DNA of 64,000 nucleotides from Flaviflexus huanghaiensis (lineage in GTDB: Bacteria; Actinomycetota; Actinomycetes; Actinomycetales; Actinomycetaceae), in the NCBI RefSeq assembly GCF_014118685.1, contig NZ_JACFAK010000002.1, positions 212,528-276,527 of the forward strand, given 5' to 3'. Below are positions 8,081 through 17,494 of the stretch, in pieces. Position 1 is the stretch's first letter. Every line of letters starts with the position of its first letter. The position numbers were made by a program, and so were the translations under genes. A model generated the notes under the pieces. It ran no database searches, had not been told where the DNA came from, and worked only from the letters and a program-made list of their open reading frames with translations.

Positions 8081-9985
8081 GTGACAGCGACAGAAGAGGC
8101 GACCGACAGGTCGCCTCGCCCGCGTCTTATCGTCTTCGCCCTCATTGTCATTGCGCTTGTCGCCTCCCTTGCGGCAGGCACACTGACGGGGTCGGAGTCC
8201 CGCTGGTCCCCAGACCTCGCCCTCGACCTCGAAGGCGGCACCCAGATTATCCTCACGCCCGTCACCGATGACGGCTCTGAGATCACAGCCGAAGACATCA
8301 GCCAGGCCATTGAGATCATCCGCCAGCGCGTTGACGCCTCGGGTGTCGCCGAAGCGGAAATCACGTCCCAGGGCGGGTCGAACATTGTTGTCGGTCTTCC
8401 CGGCACGCCGAGCGAGGAGACTCTCGACCTCGTGCGCACATCGGCGGTACTCCGCTTGCGCGCTGTCATTGACTACACGGAGCAGGTGCTCGCCACGAGG
8501 GGTCTCGAGACTGTCTACGGGCCGGACGGCGAGGTGACCGAGGAGCAGCTTGCCCGGGCACGTCAACTCGCTGACCTTGACGGTGATGGCACGATCTCGA
8601 CCGAACCGGCTCAAGCGCCGGAATCGGCATCGGCAGATGAGTGGATTACTGAAGATATCCTCGTCCAGGCGATGACGCTCGACTGCACGTCAGAGTCCGC
8701 CCGCGTTCAGAACGCCTATAGCCAGGCTGACAAGCCGGTCGTCGCGTGTGTCCCCGCGACGGGGGCGTCCTACATTCTCGGCCCTGCTGAGCTCGATGGT
8801 AGCCACATCGACCAGGCGAGCTCGGGCCCGCGTGTGAACGAGATGGGCCAGACAATCGGCGGTTGGCAGGTCAACATGGACTTCACCGGCGAAGGCGGGG
8901 ACCTTTTCGGCGAGGTGACGACTCGTCTTGCCGGCTATCCGTACGGCACGGCAAAGAACCTCTTCGCCATTGTCCTTGACGGCTCGATCATTTCCGTCGC
9001 CTCTCTTCAGGCTCCGATCTTGGGCGGCAGCGCCTCAATCTCGGGATCATTCACGGCACCCGAGGCGGCGTCACTCGCCAACCAGCTGTCGTTCGGTTCC
9101 CTGCCGCTCACGTTCGAGGTGCAGTCGGAAGAACAGATCTCGGCGACACTCGGTTCCGAGCAGCTCGTCAACTCCCTTATTGCGGGCGCCGTCGGTGCGG
9201 GCCTCATCGTCCTCTACCTCCTGTGGCAGTACCAGGGGCTCGGCGTCCTTGCGATCATGTCGATCACGGCGGTCATGGGGATCTCCTACCTCACGATCTC
9301 CCTTCTGTCGTGGACGATCGGGTACAGACTGTCGCTCGCCGGCGTTGTCGGCCTCATCATTTCCATCGGCATCTCTGCCGACTCCTTCATTGTCTACTTC
9401 GAACGAATACGTGATGAGATCCGCGAGGGCAGAACGCTCAAGGATGCAGTGGAGTACGGCTGGACGAGGGCCCGTCAGACGATTCTCGTCTCGGACGCCG
9501 TCAACCTCGTCGCCGCAACCGTTCTCTACTTCCTTGCCGTCGGCAGCGTACGCGGCTTCGCGTTCACTCTCGGCCTCACGACTGTCATCGATGTCATTGT
9601 CGTCTTCCTCTTCACCTACCCCGTCGTCAAGCTGCTCGTGCGGACGACATTCTTCGGACAGGGTCATAGGCTGTCCGGCATGTCAGCCGCTTCGCTCGGC
9701 GCCGACCCCGTCTACGCCGGCCGCGGCCGGATCCGTGACACGGGCGTGTCAAAGTCGCAGGCGAAGGCGGCCAAGAAGAAGGCCGCGAGAGCGGCCGCCG
9801 CAGCACGTGTTGCCGCAGCCGAGCGCGCAGAACCTGCCGCCTCAGTCGACACACTCGAGCGAGAAACCAAGACGGCGGATGACAAGGCAAGCGGGACGGA
9901 GTCGCGGTCCACACGCGGCGAGAAGCCGATGACCCTTGCCCAGCGCAAAGCGGCCCAGCGCCGCGCAGAGAAGGAGGAGGAGTAA
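8081..9985 (+). CDS. secD: Protein translocase subunit SecD
   Basis: A protein of 634 aa. It has an N-terminal membrane helix, a large periplasmic-type P1 domain (GLDLEGGTQI-like motif DLALDLEGGTQI near residue 48) and a C-terminal six-helix RND core with GISADSFIVYFERIRDE near residue 430. The C-terminal 100 residues are Ala/Lys/Arg/Glu-rich and probably cytoplasmic. SecDF uses the proton gradient to complete protein export. The GTG start is directly adjacent to the yajC stop and secF begins directly after. Confidence 0.95.
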   Translation: MTATEEATDRSPRPRLIVFALIVIALVASLAAGTLTGSESRWSPDLALDLEGGTQIILTPVTDDGSEITAEDISQAIEIIRQRVDASGVAEAEITSQGGSNIVVGLPGTPSEETLDLVRTSAVLRLRAVIDYTEQVLATRGLETVYGPDGEVTEEQLARARQLADLDGDGTISTEPAQAPESASADEWITEDILVQAMTLDCTSESARVQNAYSQADKPVVACVPATGASYILGPAELDGSHIDQASSGPRVNEMGQTIGGWQVNMDFTGEGGDLFGEVTTRLAGYPYGTAKNLFAIVLDGSIISVASLQAPILGGSASISGSFTAPEAASLANQLSFGSLPLTFEVQSEEQISATLGSEQLVNSLIAGAVGAGLIVLYLLWQYQGLGVLAIMSITAVMGISYLTISLLSWTIGYRLSLAGVVGLIISIGISADSFIVYFERIRDEIREGRTLKDAVEYGWTRARQTILVSDAVNLVAATVLYFLAVGSVRGFAFTLGLTTVIDVIVVFLFTYPVVKLLVRTTFFGQGHRLSGMSAASLGADPVYAGRGRIRDTGVSKSQAKAAKKKAARAAAAARVAAAERAEPAASVDTLERETKTADDKASGTESRSTRGEKPMTLAQRKAAQRRAEKEEE

Positions 9986-10993
9986 ATGTCGATGTACTCT
10001 CTCGGCAACGATCTCTACTCTGGCAAGCGCAGTTTCGACATTATCGGGCGGCGGAAGCTGTGGTACACGATCGCTCTCGTCTTCGTCCTTCTGTCCGCGC
10101 TCCTTCTCCTCGTCAAGCCGATTAATTTTGGCATTGACTTCCGGGGTGGGTCGCAGTTCACGATCTCCGGCACGGCGAACATGAGCCAGTCGGATGCGAT
10201 TGACGTCCTCGCGCAACAAACGGGGGATGACACAGCGCGAGTCTCCGAGGTGGGCGCGAACTCCATCCGGGTTCAAACGTCCGAGCTGACGAATGAGCAA
10301 ACGCAAGAAGTACGGGCGGGCCTCGCCGAGGCCTACAACGTGCCAATCGATGACGTGACGTCAACCTTCATCGGCCCCTCGTGGGGAGCCGACGTGTCGG
10401 GCAAGGCGTTGCAGTCACTTGTCATGTTCGTCGGCCTCATCTCGCTCATCCTGTGGGGCTATTTCCGAACGTGGACGATCGCGGTTGGCGCCATTGGCGC
10501 TCTCTTACACGACCTCATCATCACAGTCGGTGTGTACGGCGCCTCGGGATTTGAGGTGACGCCCGCGACCGTCATTGGTCTGCTGACAATCCTCGGCTAT
10601 TCGCTCTATGACACGGTTGTCGTATTCGACAAGGTTCGCGAGAACACGGCCGGGTTCCTCGACCAGAACGAGACGACGTACGCGGAACAGGCAAACTTGG
10701 CCGTCAACCAGACCCTTATCCGCTCCATCAACACCTCCGTGACCGGGCTACTCCCGGTCGGGTCGATCCTCGTCATCGGTGTTCTCTTCCAGGGAGCAGG
10801 AACGCTACGCGACCTGTCGCTCGCGCTGTTTGTCGGTATGCTGATCTCGGCTGTTTCGTCGATCTTCCTGGCCGCACCTCTTGCGGTCACACTCGGAGAG
10901 CGAAGGAAAGACATCAAGGAGCACACGGAGCGCGTGCTCAGCGCCCGTCAGGGAGCTCAGGACACGACGATTATTCGGAAGAAGAAGGCATGA
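9986..10993 (+). CDS. secF: Protein translocase subunit SecF
   Basis: A protein of 335 aa with the SecF order: an N-terminal helix, a small P1 domain starting NFGIDFRGGSQFTI, and a C-terminal RND core with GYSLYDTVVVFDKVREN. It partners SecD in the inner membrane. The ATG follows the secD stop with no gap and an AGGAGG sequence lies in the secD 3' end. The stop overlaps the apt start by ATGA. Confidence 0.95.
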   Translation: MSMYSLGNDLYSGKRSFDIIGRRKLWYTIALVFVLLSALLLLVKPINFGIDFRGGSQFTISGTANMSQSDAIDVLAQQTGDDTARVSEVGANSIRVQTSELTNEQTQEVRAGLAEAYNVPIDDVTSTFIGPSWGADVSGKALQSLVMFVGLISLILWGYFRTWTIAVGAIGALLHDLIITVGVYGASGFEVTPATVIGLLTILGYSLYDTVVVFDKVRENTAGFLDQNETTYAEQANLAVNQTLIRSINTSVTGLLPVGSILVIGVLFQGAGTLRDLSLALFVGMLISAVSSIFLAAPLAVTLGERRKDIKEHTERVLSARQGAQDTTIIRKKKA

Positions 10994-11532
10994 CAGATCA
11001 CCCGTTCCCCAAGGATGTTGTGGAGCTTGTCGAATCCCATGTCCGGGAGGTCGAGAACTTTCCCGCACCCGGTGTTCTCTTCCGGGACATCACCCCTCTT
11101 ATCGCCGACCCGGTCGCCTTCGCCTCCCTCATCGACATTCTCGCGGACCGTTACCGCGGCACGGTTGATGCCGTGGCCGGGCTCGAGTCCCGCGGTTTTA
11201 TCCTCGGGGCGCCCCTGGCCGTGGCTCTCGGCGTCGGCATGGTGACAGTCCGTAAAGCTGGCCGCCTACCCGGCCCGGTCGTCGGGATCGACTACGACCT
11301 CGAATACGGCTCGGCCCGCATGGAGCTGCAGCCCTTCACGGTCAAGGACGGGGACCGCGTCCTCGTCATCGATGACGTTCTCGCGACAGGCGGCACGGCC
11401 GATGCTGCGTTCCAGCTCATCGAGGCCGCTGGCGGCGTTGCGGACACCCTGTGCGTGCTCCTCGAACTCGTTGACCTCGGCGGCCGCGGCCGCCTGCACG
11501 ACCGTCACGTCCACTCTGTCCTCACGTACTGA
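10990..11532 (+). CDS. apt: Adenine phosphoribosyltransferase
   Basis: A protein of 180 aa. It carries the PRPP-binding motif VLVIDDVLATGGTA near residue 124-137 and the APRT N-terminal block FPAPGVLFRDITPLIADP. It converts adenine and PRPP to AMP in purine salvage. The secDF-apt-rel order is widely conserved in actinobacteria. Translation is coupled to secF through the ATGA overlap. Confidence 0.95.
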   Translation: MTDHPFPKDVVELVESHVREVENFPAPGVLFRDITPLIADPVAFASLIDILADRYRGTVDAVAGLESRGFILGAPLAVALGVGMVTVRKAGRLPGPVVGIDYDLEYGSARMELQPFTVKDGDRVLVIDDVLATGGTADAAFQLIEAAGGVADTLCVLLELVDLGGRGRLHDRHVHSVLTY

Positions 11533-11597
11533 CGCAACACGGTGCGCATGCGCGGCTGATATCCTCGAGGCGTTTCCGAAATGTCTAGTCCCGGCCG

Positions 11598-11603
11598 TAC
11601 AAT
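11598..11603 (+). promoter_or_regulatory. Putative -10 box placed for a leaderless rel transcript
   Basis: TACAAT is followed by seven bases and then the rel ATG at 11611. There is no Shine-Dalgarno sequence in that interval. A -10 box 7 nt before the start codon is the usual geometry for leaderless mRNAs in actinobacteria, with transcription starting at the A of ATG. Inference from position only. Confidence 0.5.
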
Positions 11604-11610
11604 GTGACCT

Positions 11611-13911
11611 ATGGCCGAAATCGAGAGTGATGTTCCCCGCATCCGGTCCAGGCTGTCCTGGCTGAGCGGGCGGACTCCTCATGTGCCGGCCGCCCTCGAA
11701 CCGCTCATGGCTGCCATTGAGGGCGGCAACGTCGATCGCCAGAAAGTTATCCGCGCCTACGAGATCGCGGAGCGTTGCCACCAGGGTCAGACACGGAAAT
11801 CTGGAGAGCCCTACATCACCCACCCGATCGCGGTTGCGACGATCCTTGCGGAGCTCGGGATGGACACGGACACGCTCGTCGCTGCCCTGCTCCACGACAC
11901 GGTGGAGGACACCGGCTATTCTCTCGACTCCGTCAAACAGGAGTTCGGCTCCGATGTCGCAGTTCTCGTCGATGGCGTGACGAAGCTCGACAAGGTCGAG
12001 TACGGCGAGGCGGCCCAGGCGGAGACGGTACGCAAAATGGTGATCGCGATGTCGAAGGACATCCGTGTTCTCCTCATCAAGCTCGGAGACCGCCTCCACA
12101 ACGCCCGAACCTGGAAGTACGTCTCCTCTGGGTCTGCTCAAGCGAAGGCTCGCGAGACTCTCGAGATCTATGCTCCTTTGGCACACCGGCTCGGCATGAA
12201 CTCGATTAAGTGGGAGCTGGAGGATCAGTCGTTCAAGACGCTCTACCCCGATGTTTATCGGGAGATTGAGCGGCTTGTCACCGAACGCAGTTCCGGGCGC
12301 GAGGCCTACCTGGAGAAGGTCAAGGATCAGATCGCGTCGGAGCTCAAGGCTAACCGGATCCGATGCACGATCACGGGCCGGCCGAAGCACTACTTCTCCA
12401 TCTACCAGAAAATGATCCTGCGGGGACGGGACTTTGAGGATATCTACGACCTCATCGGGGTCCGTATCCTCGTCGAGTCTGTCCGCGACTGCTATGCGGC
12501 TCTGGGTGTCGTCAACACCCTCTACACTCCCATCCAAGGCCGGATCAAGGACTACATCACAACCCCGAAGTTCAACCTTTATCAGTCGATACACACGACC
12601 GTCATCGGCCCAGAGGGCAACACGATGGAGGTGCAGATCCGCACGTACGACATGCACAAGCGAGCTGAGTATGGTGTTGCTGCGCACTGGCGGTACAAGG
12701 AGGATCCGAACGCGGCTCGCTCGAAGAAGGGCGATCAAACGTCCGACCAGGAGACCCAGCTCAACTGGCTGCGCCAGCTCGTTGACTGGCAGCGTGAGAC
12801 TGCCGATCCGACGGAGTTCCTCGACTCCCTGCGATACGAAATGTCAGGAAACCGCGTCTACGTGTTCACCCCCAGGGGCGAGGTCATGGATCTGCCGGCG
12901 GGATCGACACCGGTCGATTTCGCTTACGCCGTTCACACCGAGGTCGGCCAGCGCACTGTTGGCGCGAAGGTCAATGACCGCCTTGTCACGCTCGACCACA
13001 AGCTCGAATCGGGTGACACGGTCGAGATCATCACCGCTAAAAACCCCGATGCTGGGCCAAGCCAGGGCTGGCTCGAATTTGTCGCCTCGCCGCGAGCTCG
13101 CGCAAAGATCAAATCGTGGTTCACGAAGAGCAGACGCGAGGAGGCCATCGACGTCGGCAAGGAGCGGCTCGCCAAGGCGATCCGCCGCAAGAACCAGCCC
13201 GTCCAGCGCCTCATGACCCACGACACCCTCAAGGGTGTCGCCGATGATCTCAACCGCTCCGATGTGTCCGACCTGTTCGCCGCCGTCGGCGAAGGCCACG
13301 TGTCGGCTGAGAACGTCGTCCGTAAACTCATCGCGTCCCAGGGCGGCCAGGCGGGCGTCGAGGAGACGCTCGCTGAGGCCGTCACGCCGACAAGAATCAG
13401 GACCCGCCAGGTCGGAGGGAGCGCCGGCGTTGTCGTCGAGAATCTCGACGACTCCGATGTGCTCGTCAAGCTTGCTCGCTGTTGCACGCCACTGCCGCCG
13501 GATAAGATCGTCGGCTTCGTGACCCGGGGCAACGGACTGTCCGTCCACCGTGCGGACTGCCCGAACGTCAAGAGCCTCAAGCGTGAGCCGGAGCGTTTCC
13601 TGCCGGTCTCGTGGTCCGACGAGGGCGGGTCGATCTATCTCGTCCAGGTTCAAGTCGAGGCGCTCGACCGCAACGGCCTTCTCGCCGATATCGCCCGCGT
13701 CCTGTCCGAGCATGGGGTCAACATGATTTCCGGCAACCTCAACACGACGAAGGAGCGCGTCGCGATCTCGCGGTTCACGTTCGAGATGGCGGACGCGAGG
13801 CATTTGCAGACGGTACTGCGGGCCCTGCGGGAGATTGAGGGAGTCTACGACGCGTACCGGATTACCGGTACGACACGCCCGTCACAGCCAGCTGAGCAAT
13901 CAGCTGGATAG
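11611..13911 (+). CDS. rel: Bifunctional (p)ppGpp synthetase/hydrolase (Rel)
   Basis: A long RSH protein of 766 aa. The order is an N-terminal HD hydrolase domain (HQGQTRKSGEPYITHP and LLHDTVEDT), the synthetase domain (YDLIGVRILV, KDYITTPKFNLYQSIHT), TGS (MDLPAGSTPVDFAYAVHTEVG), a zinc-finger/helical region with ARCCTPLPPDKI, and a C-terminal ACT domain. The HD motif is intact, so both synthesis and hydrolysis of the alarmone are likely. The upstream 78-bp gap contains a -10-like box close to the ATG. The 3' end overlaps a minus-strand gene by 50 bp. Confidence 0.96.
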   Translation: MAEIESDVPRIRSRLSWLSGRTPHVPAALEPLMAAIEGGNVDRQKVIRAYEIAERCHQGQTRKSGEPYITHPIAVATILAELGMDTDTLVAALLHDTVEDTGYSLDSVKQEFGSDVAVLVDGVTKLDKVEYGEAAQAETVRKMVIAMSKDIRVLLIKLGDRLHNARTWKYVSSGSAQAKARETLEIYAPLAHRLGMNSIKWELEDQSFKTLYPDVYREIERLVTERSSGREAYLEKVKDQIASELKANRIRCTITGRPKHYFSIYQKMILRGRDFEDIYDLIGVRILVESVRDCYAALGVVNTLYTPIQGRIKDYITTPKFNLYQSIHTTVIGPEGNTMEVQIRTYDMHKRAEYGVAAHWRYKEDPNAARSKKGDQTSDQETQLNWLRQLVDWQRETADPTEFLDSLRYEMSGNRVYVFTPRGEVMDLPAGSTPVDFAYAVHTEVGQRTVGAKVNDRLVTLDHKLESGDTVEIITAKNPDAGPSQGWLEFVASPRARAKIKSWFTKSRREEAIDVGKERLAKAIRRKNQPVQRLMTHDTLKGVADDLNRSDVSDLFAAVGEGHVSAENVVRKLIASQGGQAGVEETLAEAVTPTRIRTRQVGGSAGVVVENLDDSDVLVKLARCCTPLPPDKIVGFVTRGNGLSVHRADCPNVKSLKREPERFLPVSWSDEGGSIYLVQVQVEALDRNGLLADIARVLSEHGVNMISGNLNTTKERVAISRFTFEMADARHLQTVLRALREIEGVYDAYRITGTTRPSQPAEQSAG

Positions 13912-14401
13912 CAGCCCACGTATCCCGGCCGCGGAAGCGGTCACCGAGAAAGTCGATGACCTCGTGCGTCTCGACACCGTGGCGCAGGAGTGCGAGGACT
14001 GCGGGAACAGCGCGGGCCGGTGGTGCCATGAGAAGATCAGCCGTCGTCCGAACAAGAGTCGTGACGGGCACCCCGTCGAACCAGAGGACGTGATCGTCCT
14101 TGAGGAGCCTGCGATCTGTCGTCCATCGGGTTGATTTACCCGGCAGGGGAGCGGTAGGAATCTCCCGCATCGACCGCGGGTTGATGGTCCACTGCCCGGT
14201 GTGGACGAAGACGGCGGCCTCATCGACAAGAACCGCATTGCCGCGGATGTTGGCGTGGACGGCATGTGCCCGCATGCTCGCGGTTCGACACAGGTCCGAC
14301 GGCACTGCCCTGCCGCGGGCGACGACGCACAGCTCATCACCGCGAGGATCCCCGTAGAAATCTGTTCCCGCCGCTATTGTCACCACCGGACGCCAACTCA
14401 T
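13862..14401 (-). CDS. Small AbiEi-antitoxin-like hypothetical protein
   Basis: A protein of 179 aa on the minus strand, overlapping the 3' end of rel tail to tail by 50 bp. Its C-terminal half has the pattern seen in actinobacterial AbiEi-type antitoxin-like proteins: a substrate-sensing stretch (DDHVLWFDGVPVTTLVRTTADLL) and following helices with ALLRHGVETHEVIDFL. Those proteins usually have an N-terminal winged helix and often a C-terminal nuclease domain; neither is clear here, so this is a short form. No cognate AbiEii nucleotidyltransferase toxin is adjacent. It could be a decayed relic or a stand-alone protein of unknown function. Confidence 0.55.
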   Translation of the reverse strand: MSWRPVVTIAAGTDFYGDPRGDELCVVARGRAVPSDLCRTASMRAHAVHANIRGNAVLVDEAAVFVHTGQWTINPRSMREIPTAPLPGKSTRWTTDRRLLKDDHVLWFDGVPVTTLVRTTADLLMAPPARAVPAVLALLRHGVETHEVIDFLGDRFRGRDTWAAIQLIAQLAVTGVSYR

Positions 14402-14467
14402 TGCTCAAGGACACCACGATCCAGCGATGGCGATGGCCGCCGCTCCCCAGGGCTGTGGATGAACGAA

Positions 14468-14497
14468 TGGGGCCCCGTCCGAGTGGACGGGGCCCCA
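14468..14497 (-). terminator. Strong hairpin terminator after the DUF349 gene
   Basis: A perfect 13-bp inverted repeat (TGGGGCCCCGTCC / GGACGGGGCCCCA) with a 4-nt loop lies 15 bp beyond the stop of the DUF349 gene. Read on the minus strand it is followed by a T-containing stretch (TTCGTTCATC). It should end that transcript before the AbiEi-like gene. Confidence 0.8.
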
Positions 14498-14511
14498 TGC
14501 CTGAGATGGTG

Positions 14512-16521
14512 CTACTTCAGCTGGTCGAGCCAGGCGCGGCGAGCATCGAGTGCCTCCTGGGCACGCGCGGCGGCCTGCTCATCGCCCCTCGCTTTCGCGT
14601 CTTCGAGCTCAGCCTCATGCTTGGCGATGGCCTCCTCGAGTTGCGCGGCGAACCCGGAGGCGCGCTCAACCTTCGACGGGTCGGATCGGCGCCACTGCTC
14701 GTCCTCAGCGGAGCGGACAGCGGATTCGATGTCACGCAGCCTGCCCTCGGTGCGGCTCATGTCCTTGCGGGGGACGAAGCCGATGTCCTCCCAGCGGTCC
14801 TGGATATCGTGGAGCTTCGCCTTGGCGGCCTGGATATCCTTGATCGGCAGGATCGATTCAGCTTCCTTGATGAGCTCAAGCTTCGCCTGGAGATTCGCGT
14901 TCTGCTCGCTACTGATGGAGTCCCGGTCGGCCTGCCGAGCATCGAAGAACACCTGCTGGGCCGCACGGAACCGTGCCCACAGCTTGTCGTCCTCCTTGCG
15001 GGTGATCCGGCCAGCGGCCTTCCACTCTTCGAGAAGATCCCGGTAGGCGGCCGATGTCGCACCCCAGTTCGTTGAGGTCGACATTTCTTCGGCTCGCTTG
15101 ATGAGGGCCTCCTTCTTGGCGGTCACCTCGTTGCGGTTCGCCTCGACCTGCGAGAAGTGCTGGCGGCGATGACGGTCAAACTCTGTGCGGGCCCGCGAGA
15201 AACGCTTCCACAACGATTCCTCAGAAGAACGATCGATCCTCGGCCCAGACTTCTGGGCGGCCTTCCACTGATCAAGAAGCGAGTTGAGCTCATTACGTGA
15301 ATCACGCCAGTGAGTCTTCGCCGGGTCCTGAGCGGCGATTGTTTCGGCACGTTCAATGAGCGCGGTGCGCTCGGCGAGCGCCTGCAGTTTCGCGACCCTG
15401 CGCTCCTCCTCAAACTCCGCCTGGCGAACCTTGAGCCGTTCGCGGACGGCCTCGGTGCGCGTGCGCAGCGCCGCGACGTCGCCGACGACGGCCGGCTCGA
15501 CAAGTGACTCTTCGAGAGACTTAAGCGCGGGGACGATCTCCTGCGGGTTGACGAACTCGAGACGGGACTCGAGGAGTGCAACCTGCGCGACAAGATCGAG
15601 GTACCGACGGACGAAGACGGAAAGCGCATCATCCTTTGAATCGCCGATCGCGTACTGTCCGACGAGACGCTCGCCCTCATCGCCAGAGGCACGAAGGTAG
15701 ACATTGCCTTCGTCGTCAACACGGCCCCAGGCGGCAGCCTCGGAGGCCGCCTTCGGATCAACCGGGGGAGCGGGCGGGACGACTGCCGGCTTACTCGCGG
15801 GCTTCTTCGGGAGCGGAGGGGCCTTCGGGCCGCCCTTCGGCGGCTTCGGAGTCGGCCGCCCCGGGGCAGGCGTTGTGCCGTGAGGAACGGCTTGACCCGC
15901 GCCACTTTCGAGTGCCTGCCTGTTCTGAGCCGCGCCGAGTGCATGCTTTTCCTGTGCGGCCCCGAGTGCGGGCTTGGGATGTGAGGGGGAGAGGGCGCGC
16001 TGGGCCTGCTCAGACTTAGGGGACTGAGACTCAGCTCCTTCGACGTCAGGCTCATCCGTTTTCTCCGCGGCGGGCACATCCCCCGTGTCGGAGGCGACGG
16101 TTGCGGGTGCGTCTGTCGCGACGTCATCCACAGTGGCTTCGGTTGAGATTTCCGCATCCGACGTCTGGCCGTCACCGCTACGACCCGGGTCACTCACCGC
16201 GGCCACAGGATCGGGTGCGGGTGTGTCGGTGAGGAGATCCTCGGCCGATGTCGTCTCGGGAGCTGGCTCATCTGCTCGCTCGGGTTGGCTCTCAGTCTCG
16301 GGCGGTGCGGACGGTTCCTCCGTCGGGTCGGCCGGAGTGGGCTCCGAGGGTGGGACTGCTGTGCCTTCGACTGGGTCGGTCGGGACGGGCGTCTGGGTGT
16401 TCGGCCCGGGCGAGACGAGGGGGGCGTCAGACGCAGGCGTCTCGCTACCTTCCTCAGGGAGGTCGGGGACCCTGGGATCTTCGTTTTCTGTGGGTTCATG
16501 ACCCTGCGTTGACTGCGTCAT
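14512..16521 (-). CDS. DUF349 repeat protein
   Basis: A protein of 669 aa from the ATG at 16521, which has AAGGAG four bases upstream; a longer frame back to 16581 lacks this. Residues 1-250 are low-complexity, rich in Pro, Glu, Thr and Ala, and include near repeats (ALGAAQEKH, ALGAAQNRQ). From about residue 280 the protein is an array of long helices that match repeated DUF349 units: WGRVDDEGNVYLR, TEEARERLKVRQAEFEE-like, HWRDSRNELNSLLDQWKAAQ, and WEDIGFVPRKDMSRTEGRL. DUF349 proteins are cytoplasmic coiled-coil proteins whose molecular role is unsettled. Divergent from the MBL-fold gene. Confidence 0.85.
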   Translation of the reverse strand: MTQSTQGHEPTENEDPRVPDLPEEGSETPASDAPLVSPGPNTQTPVPTDPVEGTAVPPSEPTPADPTEEPSAPPETESQPERADEPAPETTSAEDLLTDTPAPDPVAAVSDPGRSGDGQTSDAEISTEATVDDVATDAPATVASDTGDVPAAEKTDEPDVEGAESQSPKSEQAQRALSPSHPKPALGAAQEKHALGAAQNRQALESGAGQAVPHGTTPAPGRPTPKPPKGGPKAPPLPKKPASKPAVVPPAPPVDPKAASEAAAWGRVDDEGNVYLRASGDEGERLVGQYAIGDSKDDALSVFVRRYLDLVAQVALLESRLEFVNPQEIVPALKSLEESLVEPAVVGDVAALRTRTEAVRERLKVRQAEFEEERRVAKLQALAERTALIERAETIAAQDPAKTHWRDSRNELNSLLDQWKAAQKSGPRIDRSSEESLWKRFSRARTEFDRHRRQHFSQVEANRNEVTAKKEALIKRAEEMSTSTNWGATSAAYRDLLEEWKAAGRITRKEDDKLWARFRAAQQVFFDARQADRDSISSEQNANLQAKLELIKEAESILPIKDIQAAKAKLHDIQDRWEDIGFVPRKDMSRTEGRLRDIESAVRSAEDEQWRRSDPSKVERASGFAAQLEEAIAKHEAELEDAKARGDEQAAARAQEALDARRAWLDQLK

Positions 16522-16655
16522 ATCGCTCCTTGGGACGGGGTCGGCAAGCGCGTAACCGTTCTCGTGTTCGGACGTCAACATTGTACGACGTTCCCCGGCG
16601 CCTATGGGTACTCGGACGGAAGTTCATCGTCTTGGAAAGACCGGACGGACAGGGC

Positions 16656-16661
16656 TAACGT
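16656..16661 (+). promoter_or_regulatory. Putative -10 box placed for a leaderless MBL transcript
   Basis: TAACGT is six bases before the ATG of the MBL-fold gene, and TTGGAA (16632-16637) is 18 bp further upstream as a -35. There is no ribosome-binding site in the six-base interval, so a leaderless mRNA is likely. Sequence inference only. Confidence 0.45.
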
Positions 16662-16667
16662 GGGTTC

Positions 16668-17447
16668 ATGCGCTTGTTCATTTATACCGAGACGGCCTTC
16701 GAGGCGAACTGCTACATCTGGGAGAATACAGACACGAAGCAGGCCATGGTCGTTGACCCCGGTGCGGGTAGCGCCGAGTGGGTCGAGCAGAAGCTCGCGG
16801 CCGAGGGACTGGAGCTCGTCGGCGTGCTCCTCACTCACGGGCACCCGGACCACGTGTGGGATGCTGCGAAGGTGGCTGGAGACAAGCCGGTCTTCATCGC
16901 CAAGCCGGATGCGTACAGGCTTGATGACCCGCTGTCGCACACGCCATTCACCGCCTCTCCCCTCATCAGCCAGTTCCTCACGTGGGACAAGCCTGACAAC
17001 GTCCACATGATCCCCGACGCATGCCTCCAGGGCTCCGGCGCGCAGATTCTCCCCGGCTTCCCCGTTCGGGCCGTTCTCATGCCCGGCCACACGGAAGGGT
17101 CAGTTGGCTACCTGACTGCGGGAACTCTCGAGGACGGAGTTGGAGCGATCACCGTGTCATCGGGCGGCTGCGGAGGCGGCGGCTGTGACGGGTGTGACTG
17201 TGGGGCCGGCGGCGAAGCCGAGCCGGTCGCCATTCTCTTCATCGGCGATGTCATCCTCGGTGAGTCGATTGGGCGGACCGATCTGCCTGGCGGGGATGAT
17301 CGGGAGATGCAGGCGACCTTGCGCATGCTCACCGTGTCGATCAACCCAGACACCGTGCTGTGCACCGGCCACGGGCAGCTGTCGACCCTCGGCTACCAGT
17401 TGCAGGCAAACCAGTTCCTTCGCGCCGCCACCATGGCTGACGCCTGA
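16668..17447 (+). CDS. MBL-fold metallo-hydrolase (glyoxalase II-like) with Cys/Gly-rich insert
   Basis: A protein of 259 aa with the metallo-beta-lactamase zinc motif THGHPDH at residues about 56-62 and later metal ligands (GHTEGSVGYL, GDVILGESIGRTD, CTGHGQLS). Overall it resembles glyoxalase II-type thioesterases and other hydroxyacylglutathione-hydrolase-like enzymes; the substrate is unknown, since actinobacteria use mycothiol rather than glutathione. An unusual loop at residues about 163-177 is rich in Gly and Cys (CGGGGCDGCDCGAGG), where the family normally has a short loop. This gene is next to hisS, a location often taken by a hydrolase of this type in actinobacteria. Confidence 0.88.
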   Translation: MRLFIYTETAFEANCYIWENTDTKQAMVVDPGAGSAEWVEQKLAAEGLELVGVLLTHGHPDHVWDAAKVAGDKPVFIAKPDAYRLDDPLSHTPFTASPLISQFLTWDKPDNVHMIPDACLQGSGAQILPGFPVRAVLMPGHTEGSVGYLTAGTLEDGVGAITVSSGGCGGGGCDGCDCGAGGEAEPVAILFIGDVILGESIGRTDLPGGDDREMQATLRMLTVSINPDTVLCTGHGQLSTLGYQLQANQFLRAATMADA

Positions 17448-17494
17448 TTCGCCACAACGAGCCGACCCTGACAGCAGGCGGGTCATAGCCGTGC

